Of a stretch of 64,000 bases of DNA, positions 45,637-57,769 are shown piece by piece; within the stretch, counting starts at the first letter, position 1, and every line of letters begins with the position of its first letter. The DNA comes from Amblyomma americanum (Eukaryota > Arthropoda > Arachnida > Ixodida > Ixodidae), in assembly GCF_052857255.1 (NCBI RefSeq), contig NC_135505.1, positions 23,294,269 to 23,358,268 on the forward strand. The letters run 5' to 3'. The translations under genes were made by a program, and so were the position numbers. The notes beneath the pieces are model-generated. The model had not been told where the DNA came from. It saw nothing but the letters and a program-made list of their open reading frames with translations, and did not search any database.

Positions 45637-47185
45637 ATGAGGTGGATGAAGCAGAGGAATGGAGAGGCGTCGCAGCATATTTCTTTTTTACAGCCCGGTC
45701 CATTGCTCTGCATTTAAAGTGATGGAAATTTATTCAGTCTGTCTATCTCAGCCTGACCGAGAAGTCGGAGGTAAACAAGTTATGAAATTATCGACAGATC
45801 AGTCGCAGGAATTCCGGTGGCGGTGCGCACAGACAGCTCGGTTACAACAGGGTTACATCCGCTATAACGGGCAATTTTTGATAGGGACACATGCCAGTAT
45901 ACGTCAGAGTCGCTCCGCAATCACCCAATTAACGACGAAAACTCGCGGATTGGCGAGGCAAACAAGTGTTGCGCTAAGATACAACGACAAAATAACAAAA
46001 TGTGTACGTGATGAACGCTACCCATACACTGATGTTTATGATCGCTACGACCAGTAAAATATCTCGAGGTTGGGCCTAAAACGACCAAAGGAGTGAAGAA
46101 AAGACTGGAAGAGAAGAATGGCAAAACTCTTAAAATTACGAAATAACTGTCAATCACAGCTTGGCATCAGGTGAGCTGCACGGTCCTGCTAGAAGGGTAT
46201 GGTCGGTTAAAGGAACAGTTAGGAATAATAGAACTTGGCTTGTGTCAATAACGTGCCACGTTCTAATCACAATGATGCCATTCTCGCTGAAACCGGTTTT
46301 TATAACCTATAATCAAAATAAAGAAATTACTGTGGATCCGGAAGTCTTCGTTACAGCGCCATTTTCACATAGGCTGCCCGTCTTCTTCGGAAAGCACGTC
46401 AATAGTTTGAGTTGACTGTCAGGCAGATTTTTAAACCAAACCTTCTCGTAGATGAATGGGTCTTTCGTTGCTTTAGAGATATCATAAAACTCCAAAGAGC
46501 CGGAGAATCAACCTTTACCGCGAACTCTAATATGATGACGTCTTCAGTGTCACTTTAACCCAATATATATCTTGCGTAATGCGAACAGTTTAGCAAGTAA
46601 AAAAAATGCCTTGGGAAAAGCGCGAATCTCGCTCCTGACCACATCGTCAGCCATCACTGCCATGTTGTTCTCCTCTTCCCGTTTCCCAGTGCAGAGTAGC
46701 AGGCGAGATATCCATATTTCCTGCCGAGCACTTTGACCTTCTTTTCATTAAACTTATCTCTCTCTCTTCAAGCAAGGGTGCTTGACAGAAACGACGTTGG
46801 ACGAACGCTTCCTGCAAATCAAACTGAGGAAAACAAAGGGGAATGTTTCTGTATTTTTTAAAATTGTATGGATCAGTGGCGTATTAATGTGGTCATTATT
46901 TTACACCGGAAAGCGCACTCATTAGAAACCGGAAGAAAATAATCCGCATACGATTAGGATAGGCAGCAACGCGAAATTGGAGCGCAGCTCTTTACACTCG
47001 ACCTGCCATCGCTGGCAGGTGGCGTGTTCCGCTGGCAGCCTCCCTACGGGATCTTCCCGGGGAAGCCACCCTCCTGGTGCCCATTCCTCCGCTTTCGGCG
47101 TGGCAGGCACCGTTTCGCTCTGCTGCTCCCTGCCACTACTGGTAGGTGACGTGTTACACAGACTACGCCGACGACGACGACTCTA
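45634..47185. other. No recognisable gene; possible repeat at 46640-46770
   Basis: No protein family recognised. The stretch GTTCTCCTCTTCCCGTTTCC...CATTAAACTTATCTCTCTCT (about 46660-46770) has the look of a dispersed repeat ending in a CT run, but I cannot assign it. A short inverted repeat CCTGCCATCGCTGGCAGG lies near 47001-47018. Confidence 0.5.
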
Positions 47186-47261
47186 TGCCGCCGGTTGGAT
47201 CCGCACTCACGATCTCGAATTTCGCGCGTGTCCATTGTTATGCCAACTGAGCTACGGCGAC
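47186..47261 (-). tRNA. tRNA-like sequence, diverged
   Basis: On minus GTCGCCGTAGCTCAGTTGGC begins the fold. The end has GCGGATCCAACCGGCGGCA. The anticodon arm is degenerate. It belongs to the tRNA-like repeat family and is followed by a (CAT)n run at 47283-47301. Confidence 0.45.
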
Positions 47262-47299
47262 AACTTTGTAATTATCTACCTTCATCATCATCATCATCA

Positions 47300-48912
47300 T
47301 CCACCCACCTAACCTTCTGCCGCCCCTTGCTACGCTTTCCTCCTATCGAATCCAGCCGGTTACCTTAATGACATCCAGTTACCTAGGCTTCTTATTACAT
47401 GCCCTGCCCACGCCCATTACTTCCTCTTTATTTCAACTAGGATATCGTAGCCCGCGTTCGTTTGATGCTGAACCCACTTTGCCCTCTTCCTGTTTCTTGA
47501 CATTACACCTGTCATATTTCTTTCCATAGCTCTTTGAGCTTTCCTTCAGCTGAACCCTTTTCGCTAGCCTCCACGTTTCTGCCCCGTAGGTGACTGCCGG
47601 TAAGATACAGCTTTTGTACACTTATCTCTTGAGAGACATTGTTAAACTGCTATTCATGATCTGAGAGAACCTGCCATATGCGCTGTACCCCATTATCTTT
47701 TTAGTTATTTCCTTCTCGTGATCCGCATCCACGATCACTACCTGCCCTAATCTTTTACCAGTTCCAGCATATCGCTACCAATTGTTAAGTGCTCCTCCCT
47801 TCCGAGTCTGTTGAACTTTACTTCCGATTTTCTACATGTTAGTTTTGGTCCACAGTACTGCTCAGCCTGTCTTATTGATGACGTCTTGTAGTTCATCTCC
47901 TTAGTGACTTAGCAACGCAACGTCATGAGAGAATCGCAGATTACTAAGGTGTACATACGGCTCTTCTACACCCTAAATCCGCAATCCCTGCAAGACTGCT
48001 GTAGTTACGACTATGTGAAATGCTTTCTCGTAATCTATAAAGGATATATATAGGCGTTGGCTATGTTCTGAGTATTTCTATATCACCTTATTGATAGTGT
48101 GAATATGGTCTATGGTTGAGTACCCTTTAAGAAAGCCTGCCTGATCATTTGGCTGATTAAAATCTAAGGTTGGTCTGCCTGTATTCGCGATTTCTTTGAT
48201 AAATACCTCACTAAGGTATACATACGGTTCTTCTACACCCTAAATCCGCAATCCCTCCATGACTGCTGTAGTTTCGACTATGTGAAATGCTTTCTCGTAA
48301 TCTATAAAGGATATATATAGGCGTTGGTTATGTTCTGAGCATTTCTATATCACCTTATTGATAGTGTGAATATGGTCTATGGTTGAGTACCCTTTAAGAA
48401 TGCCTGCCTGATCATTTGGTTGATTAAAATCTAAGGTTGGTCTGCCTGTATTCGCGATTTCTTTGATAAATACCTCATAGGCAACGAAGAGTAAGCTGAG
48501 CGGTATGCAATTTTTCAAGTCCTTGGCGTTTCATTTCTTAGGATTAAGATATTATTAGAGTTCTTCCAAGATTCCGTTACGCTGGCGGTTGTAAGGCATT
48601 GCGCATATACAGGGTGACCAGTTTTCTAGCGCAACCTCTCCTCCGTCCTTCAACAGATCTGCTGTTACCTGATCCTCACCAGCTGCTTCCCCCTTTTCAT
48701 TGCTCCTGAAGCCTTCACTTCTTTCTTTAGTGGCGGGATGTCCCGGCCAGTGCCATGCGCTACTGTCTCTCTGATTAACGCCTCATCCCATTGGCTACTG
48801 TATAGATTTGTGTAAAACTCTTCGGCTACTTTAAGTAACATCTCCACATTGCTAATGACATCTCCTTTGTAACCTAACCTTGAGTGTTTTTTTAGTGAAA
48901 TCGCATTCATTT
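47300..48912 (-). pseudogene. RTE-type LINE remnant
   Basis: Minus translation in shifting frames gives an upstream segment (48665-48910: EEFYTNLYSSQW), then QAGFLKGYSTIDHIHTINKV and FIDYEKAFH (RT motif A region). LRFSHDVALLS follows, where LRFADDIALL is expected, so the catalytic Asp pair is damaged. Then come CILPAVTYGAETW and a C-terminal KWAWAGHVIR. These are RTE-clade landmarks. A 267-bp tandem duplication (47943-48209, 48210-48476) repeats the RT segment. Heavily broken. Confidence 0.8.
47943..48476. repeat. 267-bp tandem duplication within the RTE remnant
   Basis: 47943-48209 and 48210-48476 align end to end with a few substitutions. Each begins ACTAAGGT and ends AAATACCTC. Confidence 0.92.
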
Positions 48913-49129
48913 ATTGGTCTTTCATTACATATAATGGAGGAGATAAGGCAAAAAGCTGCGTACGCAGCTTGACTAAGGCCTTATCCCCTCAAAGGCAAAA
49001 CAGTAGTGAACACAGACCGAACACCGATCAGAAACTTGTAACAAAGAATAATGAAGACAATAGTTACAAATGTACAACAGATTCAAGTATCTGCGCAAAA
49101 GAAAAACAAATTTTGGTTAGGAGCAAACA

Positions 49130-51758
49130 CAAAATGCAGTGATAGGCCAAGTTGACAATGTACACAATGAAGAAATTATGGGTACGGAAGGAGCATGACA
49201 GTAGCACAGCATATTATGACGTGAAGCAATGAAGGCACATAAAAATGTCTAGCACATCATTTGACATAGGAAAAGAAAGGAAAAAACGGTTAGGTTCATG
49301 CAGTGATAGGCCAAGTCGACAATGTACACAATGAAGAAATTATGGGTACGGAAGGAGCATGAGAGTAGCACAGCATATTATGACGTCAAGCAATGAAGGC
49401 ATATAAAAATGTCTAGCACATCATTTGACATAGGAAAACAAAGGAAAAAACGGTTAGGTTCATGCTGTGATAGGCCAAGTCGACAATGTACACAATGAAG
49501 AAATTATGGGTACGGAAGGAGCATGAGAGTAGCACAGCATATTATGACGTGAAGCAATGAAGGCACATAAAAATGTCTAGCACATCATTTGACATAGGAA
49601 AAGAAAGGAAAAAACGGTTAGGTTCATGTAGTGATAGGCCAAGTCGACAATGTACACAATGAAGAAATTATGGGTACGGAAGGAGCATGAGAGTAGCACA
49701 GCATATTATGACGTGAAGCAATGAAGGCATATAAAAATGTCTAGCACATCATTTTACATAGGAAAACAAAGGAAAAAACGGTTAGGTTCATGCAGTGATA
49801 GGCCAAGTCGACAATGTACACAATGAAGAAATTATGGGTACGGAAGGAGCATGAGAGTAGCACAGCATATTATGACGTGAAGCAATGAAGGCACATAAAA
49901 ATGTCTAGCACATCATTTGACATAGGAAAAGAAAGGAAAAAACGGTTAGGTTCATGCAGTGATAGGCCAAGTCGACAATGTACACAATGAAGAAATTATG
50001 GGTACGGAAGGAGCATGAGAGTAGCACAGCATATTATGACGTGAAGCAATGAAGGCACATAAAAATGTCTAGCACATCATTTGACATAGGAAAAGAAAGG
50101 AAAAAACGGTTAGGTTCATGCAGTGATAGGCCAGGTCGACAATGTACACAATGAAGAAATTATGGGTACGGAAGGAGCATGAGAGTAGCACAGCATATTA
50201 TGACGTGAAGCAATGAAGGCATATAAAAATGTCTAGCACATCATTTGACATAGGAAAACAAAGGAAAAAACGGTTAGGTTCATGCAGTGATAGGCCAAGT
50301 CGACAATGTACACAATGAAGAAATTATGGGTACGGAAGGAGCATGAGAGTAGCACAGCATATTATGACGTGAAGCAATGAAGGCACATAAAAATGTCTAG
50401 CACATCATTTGACATAGGAAAAGAAAGGAAAAAACGGTTAGGTTCATGCAGTGATAGGCCAAGTCGACAATGTGCACAATGAACAAATTATGGGTACGGA
50501 AGGAGCATGAGAGTAGCACAGCATATTATGACGTAAAGCAATGAAGGCACATAAAAATGTTTAGCACATCATTTGACATAGGAAAAGAAAGGAAAAAACG
50601 GTTAGGTTCTTGCAGTGATAGGCCAAGTCGACAATGTACACAATGAAGAAATTATGGGTACGGAAGGAGTATGAGAGTAGCACAGCATATTATGACGTGA
50701 AGCAATGAAGGCATATAAAAATGTCTAGCACATCATTTGACATAGGAAAAGAAAGGAAAAAACGGTTAGGTTCATGCAGTGATAGGCCAAGTCGACAATG
50801 TACACAATGAAGAAATTATGGGTACGGAAGGAGCATGAGAGTAGCACAGCATATTATGACGTGAAGCAATGAAGGCATATAAAAATGTCTAGCACATCAT
50901 TTGACATAGGAAAACAAAGAAAAAAACGGTTAGGTTCATGCAGTGATAGGCCAAGTCGACAATGTACACAATGAAGAAATTATGGGTACGGAAGGAGCAT
51001 GAGAGTAGCACAGCATATTATGACGTGAAGCAATGAAGGCACATAAAAATGTCTAGCACATCATTTGACATAGGAAAAGAAAGGAAAAAACGGTTAGGTT
51101 CTTGCAGTGATAGGCCAAGTCGACAATGTACACAATGAAGAAATTATGGGTACGGAAGGAGTATGAGAGTAGCACAGCATATTATGACGTGAAGCAATGA
51201 AGGCATATAAAAATGTCTAGCACATCATTTGACATAGGAAAACAAAGGAAAAAACGGTTAGGTTCATGCAGTGATAGGCCAAGTCGACAATGTACACAAT
51301 GAAGAAATTATGGGTACGGAAGGAGCATGAGAGTAGCACAGCATATTATGACGTGAAGCAATGAAGGCACATAAAAATGTCTAGCACATCATTTGACATA
51401 GGAAAAGAAAGGAAAAAACGGTTAGGTTCATGCAGTGATAGGCCAAGTCGACAATGTACACAATGAAGAAATTATGGGTACGGAAGGAGCATGAGAGTAG
51501 CACAGCATATTATGACGTGAAGCAATGAAGGCATATAAAAATGTCTAGCACATCATTTGACATAGGAAAAGAAAGGAAAAAACGGTTAGGTTCATGCAGT
51601 GATAGGCCAAGTCGACAATGTACACAATGAAGAAATTATGGGTACGGAAGGAGCATGAGAGTAGCACAGCATATTGTGACGTGAAGCAATGAATGCATAT
51701 AAAAATGTCTAGCACAACATTTGACATAGGAAAAGAAAGGAAAAAACTGTTAGGTTCT
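49130..51758. repeat. 164-bp tandem satellite, ~16 copies
   Basis: GCAGTGATAGGCCAAG recurs every 164 bases (49136, 49300, 49464, 49628 and on to 51596). Units differ by few bases. Two linked variants tend to alternate, GCACATAAA with AAAAGAAAGG and GCATATAAA with AAAACAAAGG. No coding content. Confidence 0.95.
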
Positions 51759-52027
51759 TACTCGCTGAACATTAAAAATAGCGATAAGAACACAAAAGTA
51801 TGGTACAGCTGCACATTGCTTAACATATAAAACTAATAAGGACATTACAAAAATAGTGTCGTGAATTATCATGAAGGAAAAAAAAGTTGTTTTAAATGTT
51901 TGAGGTGAATGTTAAGAATGTCTATATTTTCTTGAAGAAAATTGTTGAGAAGAGTTGGTATCTGATATTTTAGAGATTGTGTTGCATAATTAGTTCGATA
52001 GTGCTCTACTTTCCAGTATAAGGGATT

Positions 52028-52948
52028 TCACGCATTATAACCCGATGGCTCTTTGATTTCCAACTCACCAAGGTTAATAAGATAATTATTGTGCTGTAGT
52101 TTGCCACGAATCAAACATTTACAAAGCTGGTATCTATGTATATCATTAACGCTTAGCAAACTCAGGTTATGGAGCAAGGGTGCAATCGGATGATCATAGG
52201 CAGACCGTGTCATAACACGGATTGCCTTATTTTGGAGCCAGGACAGTTTTAACTTGTTGCTTAGTGTGGTAGTACCCCATACAAGAATGCAATAATTTAT
52301 GTGCGACATGAACAGAGAATTGTATAGGATTAATGCTATTTTCTGAGGAAGGCAGTCTCTATGGCGATGAAAAATACCTACCATATTTCCTAACTTGGAA
52401 GCTATGTGGTCCACATGGGCGTCCCAAGACAAGGTTTCTGTAAATAATATGCCTAGCGTTTTAAAACTAGGTACTATCTCTACTGTGCAATTATTGAGGG
52501 TAAGTGTTGTGTTTTGCGGAACAGATCGAGACTTTGCGCGATAAATAATGGATTTAGTTTTTGTTTCATTAATTACTAGACCATTTGCCCTTGCCCAGTT
52601 AGTAACTTTATGTAGAATTGAGTTACCGGTATCAAGAAGTTCTGTGCACGTGTCTGATGAGAGTAATATGGTGGTGTCGTCTGCATATATTACAAATTCT
52701 GCTCGTGCATCACTTGCTGAAATGTCGTTATGATATATGTTAAATAAAAGTGGACCCAATATACTGCCTTGTGGAACTCCAGAGTTAATTGGCAACGGAC
52801 TTGATGGGTGATCGTTTATGCTTACGTACTGGGAGCGATTACTCAAATAAGACTTCAGTAAGTCTAAAGGTGGGCCGTATATACCATGCAGAAGCGTATA
52901 TACCAGGCAGAAGAGACCGTGTAGCTGCAAAATGTGTCTCATACCCAA
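52028..52948 (-). CDS. L2/CR1-type LINE reverse transcriptase, C-terminal part
   Basis: Uninterrupted 306-residue frame, 5' truncated. It has SGVPQGSILGPLLFNIYHND (motif B region), FVIYADDTTILLSS (catalytic YADD, about residue 90) and FKTLGILFTETLSWDAHVDH. NYCILVWGTT and LQNKAIRVMTRSAYDHPIAPL follow. The order and wording suit the L2/CR1/Rex group. Stop at 52028-52030. The first residues before about 52940 are out of family. Endonuclease and N-terminal RT are missing. Confidence 0.85.
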   Translation of the reverse strand: MGMRHILQLHGLFCLVYTLLHGIYGPPLDLLKSYLSNRSQYVSINDHPSSPLPINSGVPQGSILGPLLFNIYHNDISASDARAEFVIYADDTTILLSSDTCTELLDTGNSILHKVTNWARANGLVINETKTKSIIYRAKSRSVPQNTTLTLNNCTVEIVPSFKTLGILFTETLSWDAHVDHIASKLGNMVGIFHRHRDCLPQKIALILYNSLFMSHINYCILVWGTTTLSNKLKLSWLQNKAIRVMTRSAYDHPIAPLLHNLSLLSVNDIHRYQLCKCLIRGKLQHNNYLINLGELEIKEPSGYNA

Positions 52949-53117
52949 TAACCTATTATTAATAAACTTGTCAATTTTGATAAACTCATAAATCTACTAG
53001 AGAGCTTGCTCAGGCCTACAAATATTGCAAAGCCACTCAGTGAGTTCATTAGTAACCCTGAGGTCACTCTCATCGGAGGTGAAATCTACTTCTTAGAATG
53101 GTAACAGATTCTAGTGC

Positions 53118-53400
53118 GCCCCGCTGCGGTGTCTCAGTGGTTACAGCGTTTTCCTGCTGAGGTTCCTTCCTTCCACTAGTCGCCGCTGTGGCTCAGTATC
53201 TATGGCGCTCAGCTGTTGACCTGAAGGACGCGGGTTTGATCCGAATCAACAGGTTCAGGTGTACTCTGCGTAGTCAGTGCACATTAAACACAGCATGGTC
53301 CAAGTTAATCCAAAGCCCTCCACAACATGGCATCCGTCAAAGCCCATGTTTCTTTGGGAAGTGAAACACCATATTACATTACCAGTTGTGTCGTGGTACG
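53118..53400 (+). mobile_element. Two tRNA-headed SINE copies
   Basis: A truncated head (CGCTGCGGTGTCTCAGTGGT, 53120-53165) precedes a second copy from about 53178. The second copy has CGCCGCTGTGGCTCAG, A box, B box GGGTTTGATCC and a body with GTCAGTGCACATTAA and AAAGCCCTCCACAACATGGC. Confidence 0.7.
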
Positions 53401-53799
53401 TTTATTTTTATTTTTTTCGGGGGAAGGGGAGGGGTACGGTTGGTTTATGGGATATGACGAAGAGTTTTTGTCAAATCTACACAGCCCGAGTGGTTTGCTT
53501 TTAGAAGAGTGATCGTTCATGCCTTAACCGAAAGTTTTCTTTCTTGTACCACAAAAATATTCATTTTAGGCAACTTATCCCATATTATTTTGCAAAAGCT
53601 CTGCATTTTTCTTTGCGTTAATTTATAAAAGTTTTTTCGCAGATCTTTTTGTGATCATCGGAATCTGCCAGGTTCACTTGATGCACATGCATGCTCATGT
53701 CTTCTTTTCCGCGCTCCAGCACGTATTTCAAGCAGGGGTGACCTGTAAGAACAGTGGCCGCCATAACCACAATTAAGCCTACTCGCTGAAATAAGAAAA

Positions 53800-53935
53800 A
53801 ACCGCCCCGTTGGCTAAGTGGCTTTGGGGTTGGGCTGCTGATTTTAATTAAGATCACGGGATCGAATCCTGATCCCGGCAGCCGCATTCCGATGGAGGCG
53901 AAATGCAAAAGAATTACCAGGTCATGCTCTGCAAG
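53800..53935 (+). mobile_element. tRNA-headed SINE, diverged
   Basis: CCCCGTTGGCTAAGTGG (A-box-like), GGGATCGAATCC (B box) and CGATGGAGGCGAAATGC match the SINE order. The body is truncated. Confidence 0.7.
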
Positions 53936-54022
53936 AGCAAGGTTTGAATGCGCCAGCAAGCAGGAGACTACACTAACGATTTCTTTGCTATTTCTACTCG
54001 ATAGCGTATACGGTTTTACAAC

Positions 54023-54160
54023 ATGAACTGGTGGGCGAGTTGGTCAGACATAGTTCTTGTAAACCAGCGCAACGGCTCGAAGCCAAACAGAAAGGGACAA
54101 AACACAGCGCTGTGCTTTGTCCCTTTCTGTTTGGCTTCGAGCCGTTGCGCTGGTTTACAA
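54023..54160 (-). mobile_element. PLE terminal hairpin, 45-bp perfect arms
   Basis: Arms are 54056-54100 and 54115-54160, with loop core CACAGCGCTGTG. The left end reads on minus ATG-TCT-GAC-CAA-CTC-GCC-CAC (M-S-D-Q-L-A-H, 54031-54051), the PLE terminal signature. Confidence 0.85.
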
Positions 54161-54793
54161 GAGTATACGGTTTGTTCGGTCGAAAAGCCGTCGGCGTAAT
54201 AATAGTCGGCACCGCGTGTCGGAAATAATCGGGGGCTGCATAAAAATATTGTGTCATGGTAATTTGTGCTTCTAGTGATTTATGATTGATTGAGTTAAAT
54301 CCTTGTAAAGAAATGAATATTGGATTAATTAAAGAAATGAAAAACTAAAAACAGAGGTTTAAAGGTGTCAAAATGCTGACTGAAAAGGCAATGCTTGATT
54401 ATGCTGATTAAGAATATTAAGTGTGTGTAATTGATCAGTTATTTAATTGAACGAATTGAAAAAAATGAAAAATGCGTTCAAAGGTGTCAAAGTCCTCAGA
54501 ATGGAAAGCCTAGCCCACTACGCTATCACGTCATACCCTTAAGGCGAAGCTTAAGGTGTCCTCTTCACTGTTTCAAATAACAAAAAAAAACATTTTGTTG
54601 GCCATTGCAAACACTTTCTTCACTCCTAACTATTGCTGAACCACTGCTACCACCGTCTTGTTCACACCGCATTATTCTTTTTCTTTTGTTGCTTTCAAGT
54701 CAATGCCAGATTTCGGTGGTCGCCCGGACCAAATTCTGTGTGGTGGTGCTCAGACACGCCAATGCATTGCCCATTCTGCCTGGTTCAAATTTT

Positions 54794-54937
54794 ATGATTG
54801 AAGAAGGAAACCAGCGCAAAAGACGAAGACACAGGAACAAGGAACACAGGACACCGCTGGACTGTGTTCCTTGTTCCTGTGTCTTCGTCTTTTGCGCTGG
54901 TTTCCTTCTTCAATCATGTACCGACTCGCCCAGCTCT
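54794..54937 (+). mobile_element. PLE terminal hairpin, 55-bp perfect arms
   Basis: 54794-54848 is the exact reverse complement of 54863-54917, with a 14-base loop. The right end reads ATG-TAC-CGA-CTC-GCC-CAG-CTC (M-Y-R-L-A-Q-L, from 54916), the same signature. The arm sequence is unrelated to that of the neighbouring hairpin except GCGCTGGTTT. Confidence 0.87.
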
Positions 54938-54959
54938 CCACTCTACTAAATCAAATTTT

Positions 54960-57320
54960 ATGTGAGGCCTATGCGACTGGGCGACGCGCTGAGGTTTCTA
55001 TAGGCGAGTGCGCAGTAATAGTAATAATATAGTAATAGTGCTCTATTGCGCGAAAAGTTTTTTTTTAAAGTACAGAAACTCCGGCCTGCCAAAGCCTCAT
55101 AAGGCTTGAGTGGCAGAACCCGACAGGCAGCGGAACCGCGCAAACATACCCACCGGCATAAACGCTCATTAAAAATTACAGAATATCAAATTAGTACAGA
55201 GGCAAAATAAAATTAGACAGGAAACCAAAATGCCATAAGATATACCAGAAATCCGTGCAAAAAGTACAGCAGCTACGAGTGAAATCATGACTTAGTTGAC
55301 AGGTGGTAAAGCCTATGTACAACGTCGAAAACCACTAATTAGTGTATCAAAGCACTTTTTTAGTTTATATTCAGTTTTTGCCTGGTGAACACTTAGAAGT
55401 AACCTGTTAAAGTAATCGGGAACGTAATAATCTCTTACTCGCTTTCCGTACCTTGTAGACCATCACGGAATACAAAAAGGTTCCTTCGGTCGAAGAGACC
55501 ATGTGGGAACATACGGAATCATATAGTCACTACACCAAAAACGTTTCAGGACAATCGTTTCCATCAAAAGGCGATCAAAATCTGGTAGTCAAAATACCAT
55601 ACAGACATCAGAATTAGAGTGAAGGCCTAAGTCATAGCCAATATTTTTTAACAAAGATCGTAGAAGAGAATTGATCCTATACTTCCAGAGAACAGCACAG
55701 TGGCCATAAATCGTTATGCCATACCGCAGTACGCTATAACCAAGAGTGTTTACAATAACTTTGCGTATTGAAAGCAGCATGTAGTACCTAATGTTGTAAA
55801 GCACACAGGAGACGGTTCTGAGATTTTTACAGACGTGGGATAAGTGATCATTCCATGAAAGAGCACTGTTGTAGTATACTCCTAGGTACTTCACTCTAGT
55901 TGTATTAGCTCAGGGGCACACACTGACAATGGGAACAATCAGATCCGTGCAAGAATAGCCGGCAGTTTAAATCTACCTTCTTCATTGGGCTGTGCAAGCA
56001 TATAAGTTAAGTCTTAGAGCTGTTAACTTTGATTAGGTTGAGTGAGAACCAGTCCATAGCAATAGTTGCTGCAGCTTGAAGAGAAGAAAGTGAGTCAGAG
56101 TAGTTCGGCGACGGGGATACGAGGACAGTATCGTCAGCGTACTGATACAGGCCCGTAGGCACAACATTTGAAGGTCATTCACGTAGATCTTAAATAACAG
56201 GGGACTAATTATGGAACCTTGAGGAACGCCAGCTTTTATAAGGAAACAAGCGCTCTTTGCTCGCCAAATCGAGACTTATTGCGTTCTGTGCAGTAAAAAA
56301 TTTTCCAATAGCCAAAGAAAGACTCCACGGAAGCCTATCCTGGACAGTTTACACAGTAGCACACTGTGACATACACTATCAAAAGCCTTGTTGACACCCA
56401 GAAACAGTGCACACACTACTTGGTTACGTTCAAAAGATCGATTTAACCTGTCAGAGAAGTCCTCCAAAAGCATTTACGTCCATTTGCCTTGTGCAAAACC
56501 ATACTGAAGCGGTGACAGGATTTTGTGCTTATCTAAAAAAATTGTCATTGTAGACAGCAGATATTTTTCTAATATTTGAGTCAAACAGGGCAAGACTGAA
56601 ATAGGACGATAATTCTCATACCTATTATGTGCACGAACTTTGTGAATTGGGGTAATTATAGCCGCTTTCATGTTGGCTGGGATCATTCCACTTGAGATAA
56701 TGCTGTTGAACAGCGATAGCAACACACCTTTAAGTATGTCGAACAAGGTTCGCAGATCATCAACTGAAATGCCATCTATTCCCACCGGCCTAATGCGTTT
56801 AAGACCAAAAATAATTGAACTTAGCTCATCCTCACTTAGCAAAGGTAGGTGTCCAGATTCGACTGTGCTGTTCGTAAGAGTACAAAACAAGGGATGCTGT
56901 GGTGCACTACCCGAAACTTGCGAGAAAAACTTATTGAATTCATTAGCTATTCTTTCTTCATCAGTGCCGAAATAAGATTAAAAATCTTTACCAACATTGC
57001 CACGCCTTTTGACACCTCTTAGAATATTAATAAAAGACCAAGTTTTTCTAGTATCTGATCCTGCATTCTTAAACTTGTTACGAAAATGTACTCGTTTAGC
57101 CTGCCGTATCATTGCATCTACTTTATTTCTCGCCACCTTAAACTTTGTCCGTAGCAGGAGAGTTGCGGGTGCCCTTTTCGACTGGGCCCAGAGTAAATCT
57201 TTTTCTTTTATAGCAGATAGTATTTTTGAGGTCACCCAAGAGTTTTCTTTATTGCGCTGCCTGATTTCAACCACGCGACTAGCCGCTTTCTTAAATTCCT
57301 GTACTCGTTCAACAAGCTAA
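54960..57320 (-). mobile_element. Second L2/CR1-type LINE, 5' truncated, broken
   Basis: Minus frames from right to left: 56978-57274 (pre-RT helical region), 56474-56890 (RT fingers: NYRPISVLPCLTQILEKYLL, LSPLQYGFAQG), 56276-56473 (VNKAFDSVCHSVLLCKL, motif A region), GVPQGSIISPLLFKIYVND (about 56180-56245), YQYADDTVLVS (about 56115-56145) and 55589-55894 (MKYLGVYYNSALSWNDHL). Several frameshifts. A non-coding 3' part runs to about 54960. Confidence 0.82.
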
Positions 57321-57410
57321 TCATAAATGTCTATCGGGGACACGTTTTCCAAGAACACTTTTCCAAGAACACGTTTTCCAAGAACAATCGTATTCCGACG
57401 CCAGTCTGTA

Positions 57411-57700
57411 GAGAGAGAGAGAGAGAGAACTTTATTGAGGTCTCAAGAGATTGGCGGTTCGGCCTTCGTCTTCATCGCTGTCGACACTTGACCTCTTTCA
57501 GCAAGGTTGGGCCCCTATTCCAGGACTCCACTGAGCCTAGCTGCTTCGCTTGCGTGCTGCACTAGTGCCCTTTGGGCAGCGAGCTCGCAGCTGGTTTGAT
57601 AACAGATCAAGATAATCTGCGACCGGAGCCTTAGATGGGCGAAAGGCATCTATGTTAACATCGCCCATTACGAGCGCTGGAGTCATTAGCCCCCTCCTCT
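57411..57700 (-). mobile_element. Retroelement 3' end with AATAAA and (CT)n tail
   Basis: On minus, GACCTCAATAAAGTTCTCTC runs into (CT)n (57411-57430). The 250 bases upstream have no coding pattern. It probably represents a 5'-truncated LINE 3' UTR. Three near-copies of TTTTCCAAGAACAC lie just left (57340-57385). Confidence 0.5.
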
Positions 57701-57769
57701 GAAAGCATTGACCCGATGCTGAAAAGAAAGCAGGGGGTCTCGAGAAGAGCTAGGGTGGTGTCCTTGCAT

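Larger units (their letters stand above)
48905..52960 (-). mobile_element. L2/CR1-type LINE with satellite-expanded 3' UTR
   Basis: The coding part is 52028-52948. On minus it is followed by about 260 bases of unique UTR, a 2.6-kb array of 164-bp repeats (49130-51758) and a terminal segment. The terminal segment has the palindrome AAGCTGCGTACGCAGCTT (48953-48970) and AATAAATGAATG at the end. The whole lies downstream of a single RT in one orientation. The satellite therefore appears to belong to the LINE 3' UTR, although independent insertion is possible. Confidence 0.65.

Noticed and set aside
49130..51758. Regular repeats that could suggest a CRISPR array
   Set aside because: The whole 164-bp unit is conserved, with no variable spacers. 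The context is a eukaryotic LINE, so it is a satellite.
57330..57720. 3' LTR of gypsy-3
   Set aside because: No similarity to 63063-63485. The sequence looks like a LINE 3' end with AATAAA and a CT run.
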